Shown here: positions 1 to 9,430 of the stretch, piece by piece | Layout of the letters: every line of letters begins with the position of its first letter | How positions within the stretch are numbered: position 1 is the first letter of the stretch | Source: Nemertoderma westbladi | Lineage: Eukaryota > Xenacoelomorpha > Nemertodermatida > Nemertodermatidae | Assembly: GCA_032718475.1 (NCBI GenBank) | Contig: JAUCBJ010000443.1 | Span: 1 to 31,576, forward strand | Direction: 5' to 3' | Length of the DNA: 31,576 bases | Translations under genes and position numbers: made by a program | The notes under the pieces: generated by a model | What the model saw: only the letters and a program-made list of their open reading frames with translations | Database searches by the model: none | Told to the model about the DNA's origin: nothing

Positions 1-685
1 TGGCTAATGATTCACGTATAAAGCGCATTCTTTAGGAGATGCTTTGTTATCTATCACACTCATGCACACTACCGCACAATGCTGCACACCGATCTGCCGA
101 CCTTCACTAATTTTAATCATATATAAGGAGAACAGCAACCGACACATGTAGGGCCTATGAAATAGCATTCAATTCACTCCAAAACCACTATAATGTAAGT
201 CGCAATTGCTATATGTAACCGGTCTCTCTAACCTTCAGTATATCAAGAAGATTGGGGTTTTCTGATTATTTATCGATATTCTCCAAATATAACAATATTC
301 CATCAACTGATACAATTAATAACCGACAGTAAAAGCAGTAAAACAATGCGGTGAAAGCATAATGCATATGTACTGAGTTGGTTTGGATTGAGTATGTATT
401 GATAACAGTTATGCGTTTCTATAATCAAAGCCGTTCTAATGTTTGGCTAAAGTCTGAAACACAGAATCATTCCACAGCCGATGTTCTAGGCTTAGGAAAA
501 AAGGTAAACATAAACCATAATGCATTGCGCGATTTCCCTGAGGTTTCTGTACAAATAAAATGAAAATCGCTCTGATTGGTCGACCGAACAAAGAACAAAG
601 AAAAAGTTACACATGGACATATCAGCTGATAGATGTCGTCATCGGAACTACACTGTATCAAGAATATTTTGGCGTATTGCGACAT
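1..685. other. non-coding sequence, no gene recognised
   Basis: AT-rich DNA with only short open frames (about 60 to 90 codons on either strand) that show no domain, signal peptide or splice structure I recognise. Nothing else supportable is seen. It could be intron or upstream intergenic DNA of coilin, whose 5' exons are not found in the window. Confidence 0.5.
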
Positions 686-848
686 AAAATCGCTAGTTAT
701 GTCTGCTAAAGTACACATACAGAAGAAATGGCTTTTTATGTCCACTAAAACACCGGTACAGTAATGAAATGGCTTTTTATGTCCGCTAAAACACCTACAG
801 AGTACTTTGCGAGGAAAATGACTAGCTAATTCCGCAAAAGCCTTTACA
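686..848. repeat. degenerate ~41-bp tandem repeat, about four copies
   Basis: Successive blocks share a core resembling GGCTTTTTATGTCC followed by CTAAAACACC. The two middle copies (about 726 and 767) are nearly identical; the outer two (about 687 and 816) are diverged. The spacing is about 40 bp. This is read directly from the sequence; no function is implied. Confidence 0.55.
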
Positions 849-937
849 TATATCTACCGGTATTAAAATATAAAATACATCAGTAGATAGATCGTCGTAA
901 AGTTGGGAGGTTTTCCGGATTTTTTTTTAATTTATTT

Positions 938-952
938 GACGCCATCTAGCGG
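938..952 (-). promoter_or_regulatory. CTCF-like binding motif
   Basis: Read on the minus strand this is CCGCTAGATGGCGTC. It fits the commonly used CTCF core pattern (CC, then AG, then GGC, with the degenerate positions) at 14 of 15 positions; the core AGATGGCG also resembles the insect CTCF core. CTCF is widespread in bilaterians, where it acts in chromatin insulation and looping. One motif match in 31 kb may be chance or part of a dispersed repeat, so this is only a candidate. Confidence 0.3.
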
Positions 953-1282
953 CCAGCTCAGAAAATTATTTGTATTTACATAAACGCTTCGTTTCACAGA
1001 ACTTTCATCCAAATTTAATGAAATGTGTTTTTTTTTTGCTTAGAAAGAACATCTATATCGAATGTTTCATTTTTGAATAATTTTTTTCAACTTTGCTACA
1101 AATGTTCCACAAGATTTGATTTTTTTGCAAAGTACCAATCCAGTCAAATTTTCATGACTAATGGAAAGAATCTGTCGAATACATTCCGTCTATTGTGTAA
1201 CGAGGTTTCCAACAAATAATATTGGACTAATCCGTTAAAATCTGAAAAATTCAAAAAATTGCATTCCTACTCATATTGCTCA

Positions 1283-1482
1283 TATTGGAACTTTTTCTCT
1301 AGTATGCCCATGCAAAATTTGGTTGAAAATGGTTAAAATCTTCAAAAGTTATTTACGAATGAATATTTCATTACAGACAGACAGATGGACAGACAGACAG
1401 ACAGAGGGACATTAAATGTTGACCTATTTTATAATTATAATTGTGCGCTAAGGCTCGCCTTTACTGGCTCGCCCCACAGTGC
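1283..1482 (+). repeat. dispersed MITE-like repeat, copy A (5' end diverged or missing)
   Basis: About 190 bp align with 11770-11962: a stretch with CAAAATTTGGTTGAAAATGG, then GTTATTTACGAATGAAT, a GACA microsatellite (about 1374-1407), then AATTATAATTGTGCGCTAAG, ending GCTCGCCCCAC near 1477. The second copy begins with GTGGGGCG, the inverse of this end; no such start is visible here, so this copy appears truncated or decayed on its left. Confidence 0.65.
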
Positions 1483-1892
1483 AGGACAGGACACTAGCAG
1501 ATTGATTGACCTTTCATTTATTGATAATTTAGCTGCCTGTTATTTATGGCTTAGCGGTTTATTTAAGGCAGTGATTTTTTATGTCAATTTATTTGACTTT
1601 TTTTGTCACTTTTTTTTACGAATTATGCATAATGACTTTTGTTGTCCATTTAATGACTTTTATTGTCACTTTTTATGTATGTATTTCTTCAAACTGTCAG
1701 ACTGCTGATTTCTGGACTGTCAGACAGTTGATTTCACTATGCCTGTGCCAAAACATTCCATGATTCCATGATTTATAGACTATGAGATAGATTTCCATAT
1801 GCGCCTGTGGTAAAAAGACTCTATATTTAATAGTTTGTGGTTGTTGTCGATAATCGATTACCACATGACGTAGCAAAACACTCATTTTATAG

Positions 1893-2484
1893 CCAAAAAC
1901 AATTACCAATTGATGGAAAGGAGCAGGTTAAAGCCGAGTTTTCTAACCATCACAATAAACAGTCACTTTACCAAATCAGGGAAAGGAGCAGGTTACAGAG
2001 ACGGGATTTTCTAACCAAAACAATAAACGATCATTTAACTAATTGAGGGAAAGGAGCAGGTTACAGAGACGGGATTTTCTAACCAAAACAATAAACGATA
2101 ACATTACCAATTGAGAGAAAGGAGCAGGTTACAGAGGCGGGACTTTCTAACCAAAACAATAAACGATAACATTACCAATTGAGGGAAAGGAGCAGGTTAC
2201 AGAGGCGGGATTTCCTAACCAAAACAATAAACGATCACTTAAACTAATTGAGGGAAAGGAGCAGGTTACAGAGGCGGGATTTTCTAACCAAAACAATAAA
2301 CAGTCACTTTACCAAATCAGGGAAAGGAGCAGGTTACAGAGACGGGATTTTCTAACCAAAACAATAAACGATCATTTAACTAATTGAGGGAAAGGAGCAG
2401 GTTACAGAGACGGGATTTTCTAACCAAAACAATAAACGATCATTTAACTAATTGAGGGAAAGGGGCAGGTTACAGAGGCGGGCC
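1893..2484. repeat. 68-bp minisatellite, about 8.5 copies
   Basis: The unit contains GGAAAGGAGCAGGTTACAGA, then GGGATTTTCTAACC, then AACAATAAACGAT and a variable AATTGAGG join. The word GGTTACAG recurs near 1991, 2059, 2127, 2195, 2264, 2331, 2399 and 2468, giving a period of 68 bp (once 69). The first copy (about 1915) is diverged. Some copies differ by AGACGGG versus AGGCGGG and by ATCATTTAACT versus TAACATTACC, so subtypes are interspersed. The frame seen through the first copies is a by-product of the repeat. Confidence 0.9.
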
Positions 2485-4727
2485 TTCTGTGCTGTTGGAA
2501 GTAGTGGAGCCGCTATCCGTAACACTACTCAGACAGTAGTCATGATCCATTATTGATTATAAAACTAATACAGTAAGGCCTAAATTATGTGAAAGTATCC
2601 ACATTTTCCACAATCCTGCAATCCAGTTTCGCCTATCAATTATTTAAAATTTATTAGCACAACCGGTAGGCCTACCATTACCGTATTTAAATGGTAGGCT
2701 ACACAGTAGGCCTATAGCAGTACCAGTGCCGGTACCGGTACTAAAATACAGAAATACCTGCTTTATACCTACATCTGTACATACAATACAGCAAAATAGT
2801 GCTATATATATACTAACCGGTACTGATAGCCTGAGAGAACAGCAGTAGAGAAACCGGTAGCATGGAACCTAACATTAGACTTTTGGATGACATAAAAAAT
2901 CAAAAAAAATTGACAAAAAAAGGATAAAAATGGACAATAAAAATTATTGCGTTTATTTAATACTACAATAAGGTGTCTGTGTATACTGTATAGTACACAG
3001 CACAGTACTTGTTTGTGAACTGAAGTTCAATATTGCACACCCTCAAACGTCACATTAAGACACTTGTGTGTGAGTGGGTCTAACCTCCGAAACCAAGGAC
3101 GCATTGACCGAGCCCATTATAGCCAGCCTACTGCTATACTGTATGTATATCTGCCTGCAGCAACAGCCAATACTGATGTAAAAGCTTTTGTGGGATAACT
3201 GATTAGTTTGTCTTGTTGGCCAGTTCCCCCCCAGTCGCTAAGAATACTCTCAAAGTGATCTATAACTAAAAATATTGCAAGTTACCAGCTTATTGGCTGA
3301 TTTGCTATACGCAGGCATCTGGGCTCTGTTTAATCGGCCAACAAGCCTAGGGAGGTTGCGTCATAGCCTTGTGTTGTATCTCCCAATAGAATTTGAGTTA
3401 GCCTTGATTTCGACCTATCACAGAGCACTGAACTGAAAATTTCCTATCTCACTGCTCTTTCTCTGTGTTGAACGGGAGCTTCGTGGAATAAGGGAGTTGG
3501 TATCCTCGTATAGAGCAGTAGTCACGAGTTTTTCAAAGCCACGAAAGAACGGCTTTTAGTGTTTTATGCTTTCTGCTTTTTAGCTCAACACTAGGAGGTT
3601 TAATTATAAGGACATATATCCTTTAACTGACTGATGATCAATACGGACTGACCTTACATATCATACCTAATCAAACAACCTGTGCATACTTTTATATTGT
3701 TATACTGCTATTTACTGTCAGTTCTTCATAATATGGTTGATGAATTATTATATTGGAATAACGAGAAATAACCCCGACACCCAATATTCTTGATATACCG
3801 AAGGTAAGAGAGAAAGGTTACCAATAACGATTGTGACTTATGTTAAAGTGGTTTGAAGTGAATCTAATGTTATTTGATAGACCCTACATGAGTCAGCCTG
3901 TGTTCCTTTTATATGTGACTAAAATCAGTGAAGATTGGCAGATTAGTGTGCAGTATTGTGCAGCATTGTGTATGAGTGAGTCTGTTAAAGAAGCAATTCC
4001 TAAAGAATGCGCCATATATCATATGTGAATTATAATTAAGCCATATCGTTGTGACTAGTTTAAGTCATAACTCTGTTTATATAGATAAAGCGCCACGTCC
4101 TAAAGGAACTGTTAATATTCCCGAAGGTAAATAATATTGTCAGAGATTATATAATACTGTCAGTCGAATAATACATTAGGCTTACATAGCAATAAAATTA
4201 AACCGTCGAACCCAATCTCCCGGGAATATCCAGCGGGTGAATGGTCGCGCACGGATTGGTTTCGACTAGTGTAGTGAATCAAATACTTGTCATAAGCTAA
4301 AAAGCGATTTAATATCTAGAAGACATTTTAATTTGGCGGGTTAAACTGCCAAAGGTCTGAAAGCGCGAACAACTGATGATAAATACTGAAATATGCCCTA
4401 ACGTGCCCCTGCAGCCCCTCGTTATCCGCACTAGAAAACCTACCCTGCTACCATTTGCATGAGGCATTCATAGTAGACTAACCCTGTAACCCACTCCGCG
4501 AAAGCTCTAATCAACTTTTATTATAGGCCTTTTGTTACTGTGTTATACAATTATAGGCCTAATTAAATTAATATTTATTATTTTATATAACTAACTAGTA
4601 CATATTTTACTAATAGTGCGGCCTTTTACTGTTCTTCTTTTAGCAGTTTCAATTTACCCCGGGTGGGGGTGCATATTAGTATTATATGAACACTGAAATA
4701 TACCGAGCGCGACTGTGGTTGTGGTAG
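2485..4727. other. non-coding region upstream of the coilin exon
   Basis: No convincing exon was found on either strand. The segment around 2640-2860 is rich in the palindromic words TAGGCCTA and ACCGGT. A 10-bp inverted pair, CTTGTTGGCC (about 3212) and GGCCAACAAG (about 3337), encloses ~115 bp but is too weak to call an element. Splice-like CCGAAGGTAA occurs near 3798 and 4122 without an attached coding frame. The N-terminal exons of coilin are expected upstream but I could not identify them here. Confidence 0.5.
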
Positions 4728-5599
4728 CTATGAATATCGTTGTTTCCTCCCATCAAATCATAAACGGACGGACTCACATCCGATTCAAGTCGGAATCCAG
4801 TAGCTCCGACGAAGACGAGGCTCCTGAGAAGAAAGACAACTCTATAGTTTGTATTGATGATGATTCGATGCTACCGATAAAACGTCGGAAGTTCGACGAC
4901 AACGACGCTACCCTTACCGGCACTACCGAGTTCGGCCAATCTGACACGTTACCGGTAGCGAAGCGAACTATCTCGAGTTTACTCGCTGTCCCTGAATGTA
5001 AAAGCGGGAGGGATCTAGCGACTGTTACCACCAGTAGTTATAAAATGTGGGGCCTTGGCGACTCTAAGAGTAATACTGGGGTCAACATAGACCAGTTGGT
5101 TAAAGGCAGAGGTAGAATCGCAAGTAAACTGCGCCAGTTGCGATCTCGTTTAACTAACGTATCCAATGTGTATCAGAATCCTATTAGTCTTCAACCCACT
5201 GCAAATGAGTCCGATGTAGTTGAAACTAAAGATGCTGAAATAGCTTCGAGTATACAGACCACGGGCGTCCCTGATTATAGTGAGTTACCAGAATTTGTTG
5301 GATTACCAAACATTGGTGATATAATAGCCTATAAGGTGTTGGAGCTGAGTTTACCGGACTACACTCCGGTTGTTAGTGACTACCGCGTAGCCAAGGTGAT
5401 GGAAGTCACGGATGTTGTCGATGGCGTCGCCAATATTAACTTACTGAAATTCGCCAATTCGACGCCAAGTCAAGGTGATGTAAAGTTAGGGAGGTTTTAT
5501 ATGACTGATGGGGACGATGGATTGAGTCAATGTACTGACAGATTTGTTGGTTGTTTCTCGGAGCTGATAGAACCTAAACTTATTGATTCTGGGAGATAA
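4728..5599 (+). CDS. COIL: coilin, C-terminal exon (atypical Tudor domain)
   Basis: Coilin is the scaffold protein of nuclear Cajal bodies, where snRNPs and snoRNPs mature. The exon encodes 289 residues from the ATG at 4730. An early motif THIRF is followed by an acidic/serine stretch (SSSSDEDE) and a basic nuclear-localisation-like KRRK. Near residue 126 a short GRGR resembles the RG box of coilins. Residues ~182-284 match the coilin C-terminal Tudor-like domain: DYSELP, then IGDIIAYKVLEL, then DYTPVVSDYR, ending in FSELIEPKLI (compare the family's FWKELIDPRLI). The frame is open upstream only to 4697. An acceptor-like TTGTGGTAG ends at 4727, so I read this as the last exon of a longer gene; vertebrate coilins are nearly twice as long and carry an N-terminal self-association domain that is absent here. 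A start at 4730 cannot be excluded. The upstream pyrimidine tract is poor, so the exon start is uncertain. A possible ATTAAA poly(A) signal lies at 5865. Confidence 0.85.
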
Positions 5600-6690
5600 T
5601 TAATTAGTTTTTTAGGCCAAGTTCAATTCGTTCGAAATGTTTTTTTTATAAATAGTTACTTTAAACCAATTATTGGTTCAACACTGTATTGTACTGTATG
5701 TACTGTATTCAAATATATATGTACTGCAATAATGTACTGTATTCAAATATATATTTTATTAATTAATATGCGATTTTGGTACTAATTTTCGCACAATTTT
5801 TTGCACTCAATACAGCTCTATGCTATGCATGTATTTAATATTACGGAGGATAATCTTTCCTTTTATTAAACTAGGATGGCGGCGTTTAATGAACGTCGGA
5901 AACCTATTGCATCTAACAAATATCCTATTTCTATGAAGCTTTAGTGCCTAAAACAAAGTAATTCTAACTGATACGTGTAGTTATCCCAGCAGCAGTATTG
6001 CAACTGTGTGCAATCATTTTGTGAAAGGAAATTTAAAGTAATCGAGCCAGTTCCATTAGGTAGCAGAATGTCTTGGTGATGTTGGTGGAATGCTGGAAAT
6101 GTTGTGTTCAGTTGTTCTGGACAGCAAATGTCATTCAATAAAATGTAAAAATTACGTAGTGTCGAGAGTGAAACCAACCATGACGTCAGACGACAAATAT
6201 GAAACTATAAACCTTGGTCATATCTCTTCTTTATTGTTTTGGTTAGAATAGCGCTGACGCGTAGGCCGGGACCCCCCCCCCCCCCCCCCCCCCCCCCCCT
6301 TTAGACCTATAATTCTCCATAACTGATAACTGCTGTATAATATCAGAGTGATAACTAATGTAACACCCACACAGTTTACATAACGACTTACCTGCAGTTA
6401 TACGTCTACGTCTATACAACTTAAACAACTTACCGTGTATTGTATTTAATATATTCTGTTCGACCATAGTCCAGTGTTTTGAGACAGGTCATGCGATATC
6501 GAAGTGAGTCATTACCACTACTTCAAACTATCATAGATAAGCTCGTAACCCCAAACTAATATAGCAGAAAATTATCATAGATTATATCTAAAGGTATTAG
6601 GTTGCTATCCATATAAATGGTATAGGAATATGAAATACAAATCAATAGTTTGGTTGTAGATTATAATAATTTGTTCGTTTTTCTTCGAAA
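5600..6690. other. coilin 3' flank and intergenic region
   Basis: The 3' flank holds a direct repeat of TGTACTGTATTCAAATATAT (about 5699 and 5732). The rest is AT-rich with no supported gene. A 78-codon antisense frame at 5941-6177 was considered and rejected. The region ends in the probable promoter and leader of the LRR gene; no clear TATA box was assigned. Confidence 0.5.
6272..6299. repeat. poly(C) tract, 28 bp
   Basis: An uninterrupted run of 28 C follows GTAGGCCGGGA. Such tracts can form G-quadruplex or i-motif structures and are prone to length error in sequencing. Two other G/C runs occur at 8404 and 12350. Confidence 0.95.
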
Positions 6691-6970
6691 ATGTTTGCGG
6701 GTTTTATATTGTCCTTATATTTTTTACTTGTCATTGGGGTTTATGTGACATCAGTTAGCGCTGTTAGTGATGCTGAAAGGGAATTTTTGGACTCCTTTTA
6801 CAAAGCTACATCTGGTTTTAAATGGACATACAACAATAAATGGTTAACCAAGGGATCAAACTCAGTTTGCGATTGGCACGGAATACATTGTAAAGTCAAC
6901 TCTTCCGAAGTTGAACGAATCGACTTGGATGATAATAATTTGGTTGGAGTTCTTCCTGAATTTACAGGAG
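6691..6970 (+). CDS. LRR polytopic membrane protein, exon 1 (signal peptide and LRR cap)
   Basis: The exon encodes the first 93 residues plus one base. The ATG at 6691 is followed directly by a hydrophobic signal peptide (GFILSLYFLLVIGVYVTSVSA, cleavage likely near residue 25). Next comes a cap like the plant LRRNT_2 domain: an EREFL start, a WTYNNKW segment, then the Cys pair CDWHGIHC (compare plant CxWxGVxC), and the first repeat (IDLDDNNLVGVLPE). The donor GGAG/GTTAGT at 6970/6971 leaves phase 1, which joins exactly to the acceptor at 9430. The whole gene is described under exon 2. Confidence 0.85.
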
Positions 6971-7074
6971 GTTAGTACTGTAATCTATTTTCCGCACTAC
7001 GCTCCAATAATCTCACATTTGAAGAAAAATTAATTTCATCGATAATTTGGGCATCATATTATAAGGTCAGGTAT

Positions 7075-7463
7075 TCTAGGTCATGATCAAGAAAACTTGC
7101 CACTTCCATGCAGCATAGAGGAGGTGCCACCTGTGGCTGCATATACCCTCATACTACGGTCAAATCTGGTCCTGTAACTAGGGAACTAGGACCCCCTTCG
7201 TTCTGGGATAGGGACGCCCTTTACTACTAGGATCGGCATGCTGCATTGCAGCTGCATTTTTAAGAATGCTGTGCAGGATTGTCGACAAAATTTCGCCGCC
7301 ACAACTCCCTATCACCCATGACATTTGCTAGATCATCCGCATCTTCAAGGCCAGTGTCCTTTAAAATGCGTCTCAAGAAAGTCATGGGCTGTCCACCATG
7401 CTTATTCACTCCATGAGGCTGCCAAAGTACAAGATTATGCACTGGCTGGTCCTCACGGCGAAA
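7075..7463 (-). mobile_element. non-LTR retrotransposon (LINE) 3' end, antisense in intron 1
   Basis: The minus strand reads out of about 7463 as the end of a LINE reverse-transcriptase polyprotein: RREDQPV, then LWQPHG, GGQPMTFLRRILKDTGL, DDLANVMGDRELWRRNFV, with a stop at 7260. The pattern GGQ...T(F)...L..DTGL...DL...M.DR..WR is common at the C-terminus of LINE proteins. The 3' UTR follows to about 7075. There is no RT core, so this is a 5'-truncated dead copy. The same family recurs at 8636 in the opposite orientation. Confidence 0.75.
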
Positions 7464-8335
7464 GCAATATATATATATTCATATATACATATATATAATT
7501 ATCATATAATTAAATTAAGTAATAGGAACGCTTTTTCAAACAACCATGTTCAGCATGATCCGTTCTCTCAAATATAGTATTGTGTAGAACGAAAAATATA
7601 GACAGACCAATCAATATAAAGCAATAAAAATAAAATGTATACGATATTTCGAGTCAGTGTGACTCTTATTCATGTCTAACTAAAAAAAATCTGTATTATT
7701 TATTACCTTTGCCTCAATACGTTTCCCATTATTCATTTTCATTCTACATTATTTTACCCACGCCTACTCCAACTACTTCGAGTTATATAGCAACTGATGT
7801 TATTAATTCCATATATTGTCTACATATTATTCGATATATTATAAGTCTATTAATTCAACCTGATATTATAATTCAATCTGATATTAATTCATACACTACT
7901 GTTTATCTATTCCCCTTTTCAATTTTGGTTTTTCTACTCGCGTTCGACTGAGTAGATAGAGTTATTTTATTTAGAATCCGACATATCTCAGGATCAGTTT
8001 GCGCCCAAAATGGAGAGCGTAGGCCCACAATGATTAGTTCTAATTTTAGGTTAGGTTAATTTTTTGTTAATATCATATATATATAATATTAACATGATAC
8101 ATATGTATATATGAATCGCATTACACAAGGTTTGTTACCGTAATTAATGGAAATGGTTTAATATCTGACGAGAATTTCCATTCACCTGTTCTTCGATAAA
8201 TAAATATCCGCTTCTGATAAAAAAAAACATTAATTAAGCACTACAGCATTTAAAGTAACACTATTACTATTAGAGCCATATGACTTAGGATAAGGGTTAC
8301 ATGACAGTTTTAATTAGTTATTTAATTATTTCATT
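7464..8335. other. intron 1 middle part, AT-rich, no gene
   Basis: The segment carries TA-rich simple sequence (about 7466-7505 and 8068-8110). The + strand frame at 7709-7951 is low-complexity hydrophobic and has no support. Nothing else is recognised. Confidence 0.5.
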
Positions 8336-8403
8336 TTCACTTTGAATTAGGGTTTCTGACCGCCGCGCCACTCTCGAAATCTGGTGTGAAAATGCTCTTG
8401 GGA

Positions 8404-8420
8404 GGGGGGGGGGGGGGGGG
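8404..8420. repeat. poly(G) tract, 17 bp
   Basis: A run of 17 G follows CTTGGGAGGA in a locally GC-rich, CpG-bearing island of the intron (about 8340-8590). It has G-quadruplex potential on the + strand. Confidence 0.95.
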
Positions 8421-8431
8421 TATTTGGCGCT

Positions 8432-8480
8432 AGGCGAAAATTCCCGGGAGGGCATTCCGCGCGGGGGGAGATTTTCGCCT
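8432..8480. repeat. perfect 10-bp inverted repeat (hairpin)
   Basis: AGGCGAAAAT at 8432-8441 is the exact reverse complement of ATTTTCGCCT at 8471-8480, with a 29-base GC-rich loop containing CCCGGG and GCGCGGGG. It adjoins the poly(G) tract. It could be a decayed element end or a chance structure. Confidence 0.6.
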
Positions 8481-8635
8481 GTGACACCGTTTCCTTTAAC
8501 CCCTTCAAGCTGTACCATGCCTTGTAATACACCAGTACAATGATCTGCTGAGTTGATGCTGAATTGATTCATCCAAGCCGCCATTGGTCAACACCTAACA
8601 ACCAACCAGCACACAGTATTTGGTATTAAATTACT

Positions 8636-8962
8636 TTTAAGGTCAAATTCTTGTGCTTGGCAGCCCCATGGAGAAAATAAGAATGGTGGACATCCCATGA
8701 CTTTTGTGCGACGCCCCTAAAGGACTGCAAAATGCGGATAGTCTCGCGAAAGTCATGGGGAATATAGAGTTGTGCAACTTTGTTGACAAGCCGGCTTAGC
8801 ATTCTTAATGCACGCTGCATTGGGCTTGCAAATTATGGATTGCATGGTGGTGGCAAAATGTTTTTGTTAAGCCGGCATAGCATCTCAATGTGCTGCTTCA
8901 GCGCAGCAGGGAAATTATAGTAGTAGTAGGCATCATGACGGGCTCTTGCCTGACGCAGGCTA
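8636..8962 (+). mobile_element. non-LTR retrotransposon (LINE) 3' end, sense in intron 1
   Basis: This is a second, more decayed copy of the LINE at 7075-7463, on the opposite strand. With frame breaks the + strand reads ILVLGSPME, GLQNADSLAKVMGN, ELCNFVDKPA and a stop at 8806, parallel to the other copy's LVLWQPHG, GLEDADDLANVMGD and NFVDNPA. At DNA level shared words include ATGGTGGACA, AATGTCATGGG-like and CATTCTTAA. The 3' tail runs to GACGCAGGC at about 8960. Confidence 0.7.
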
Positions 8963-9430
8963 AATATTAAACCTTCTGCAGTGGGGACTCTTATTAATTA
9001 CCAGCAGACTAGTAAATAAAAGGAAACTGTAACCTGTGCAAATGAATATTGTTTGCTGTTTTAATTATGATAGCGAGTGAATGCTAAAAATCACAGTAAA
9101 TCATCTTCGGTTACATTATCTATGTGTTTTGGCCATATGTAATGCCGACAAGTTGACACACAGTTTAGCCCATCCTTGCGGCATGAACAGAACAAGTAGG
9201 TAGATACATATGGTACATAACGATAGATTTTATTAATTTTGTCTATTTGTTTACTACGTTTATTTGTATTTTCAATAAAAACATAATATTTTCACTACGC
9301 GTTACGTGATTAATACAGTATCTGAAATTTGAAATTAATAAATAGGCGCAAATGGAAAAATTAATTAAATAAAATGGTAAAATTAATCAACTATTATGGT
9401 CGATAATATGGTTTTTAATATTTTTTGCAG

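Noticed and set aside
1025-2046. Short + strand frames (64-107 codons) near the MITE copy and minisatellite
   Set aside because: Composed of T-rich simple sequence or repeat units; no protein features.
3212-3346. Possible small MITE with CTTGTTGGCC inverted ends
   Set aside because: Only ten matching bases, no target duplication and no second copy in the window.
3380-3800. Possible solo LTR ahead of coilin
   Set aside because: I could not find paired TG/CA ends, a primer-binding site or a flanking duplication.
5941-6177. 78-codon antisense frame with several Cys and three N-glycosylation-like sites
   Set aside because: No signal peptide, no recognisable domain and no convincing flanking splice sites; it could be a stray exon but cannot be supported.
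8318-8584. 88-codon antisense Pro-rich frame in intron 1
   Set aside because: Arises from the G-rich homopolymer and hairpin region; a second frame is equally open and neither resembles a protein.
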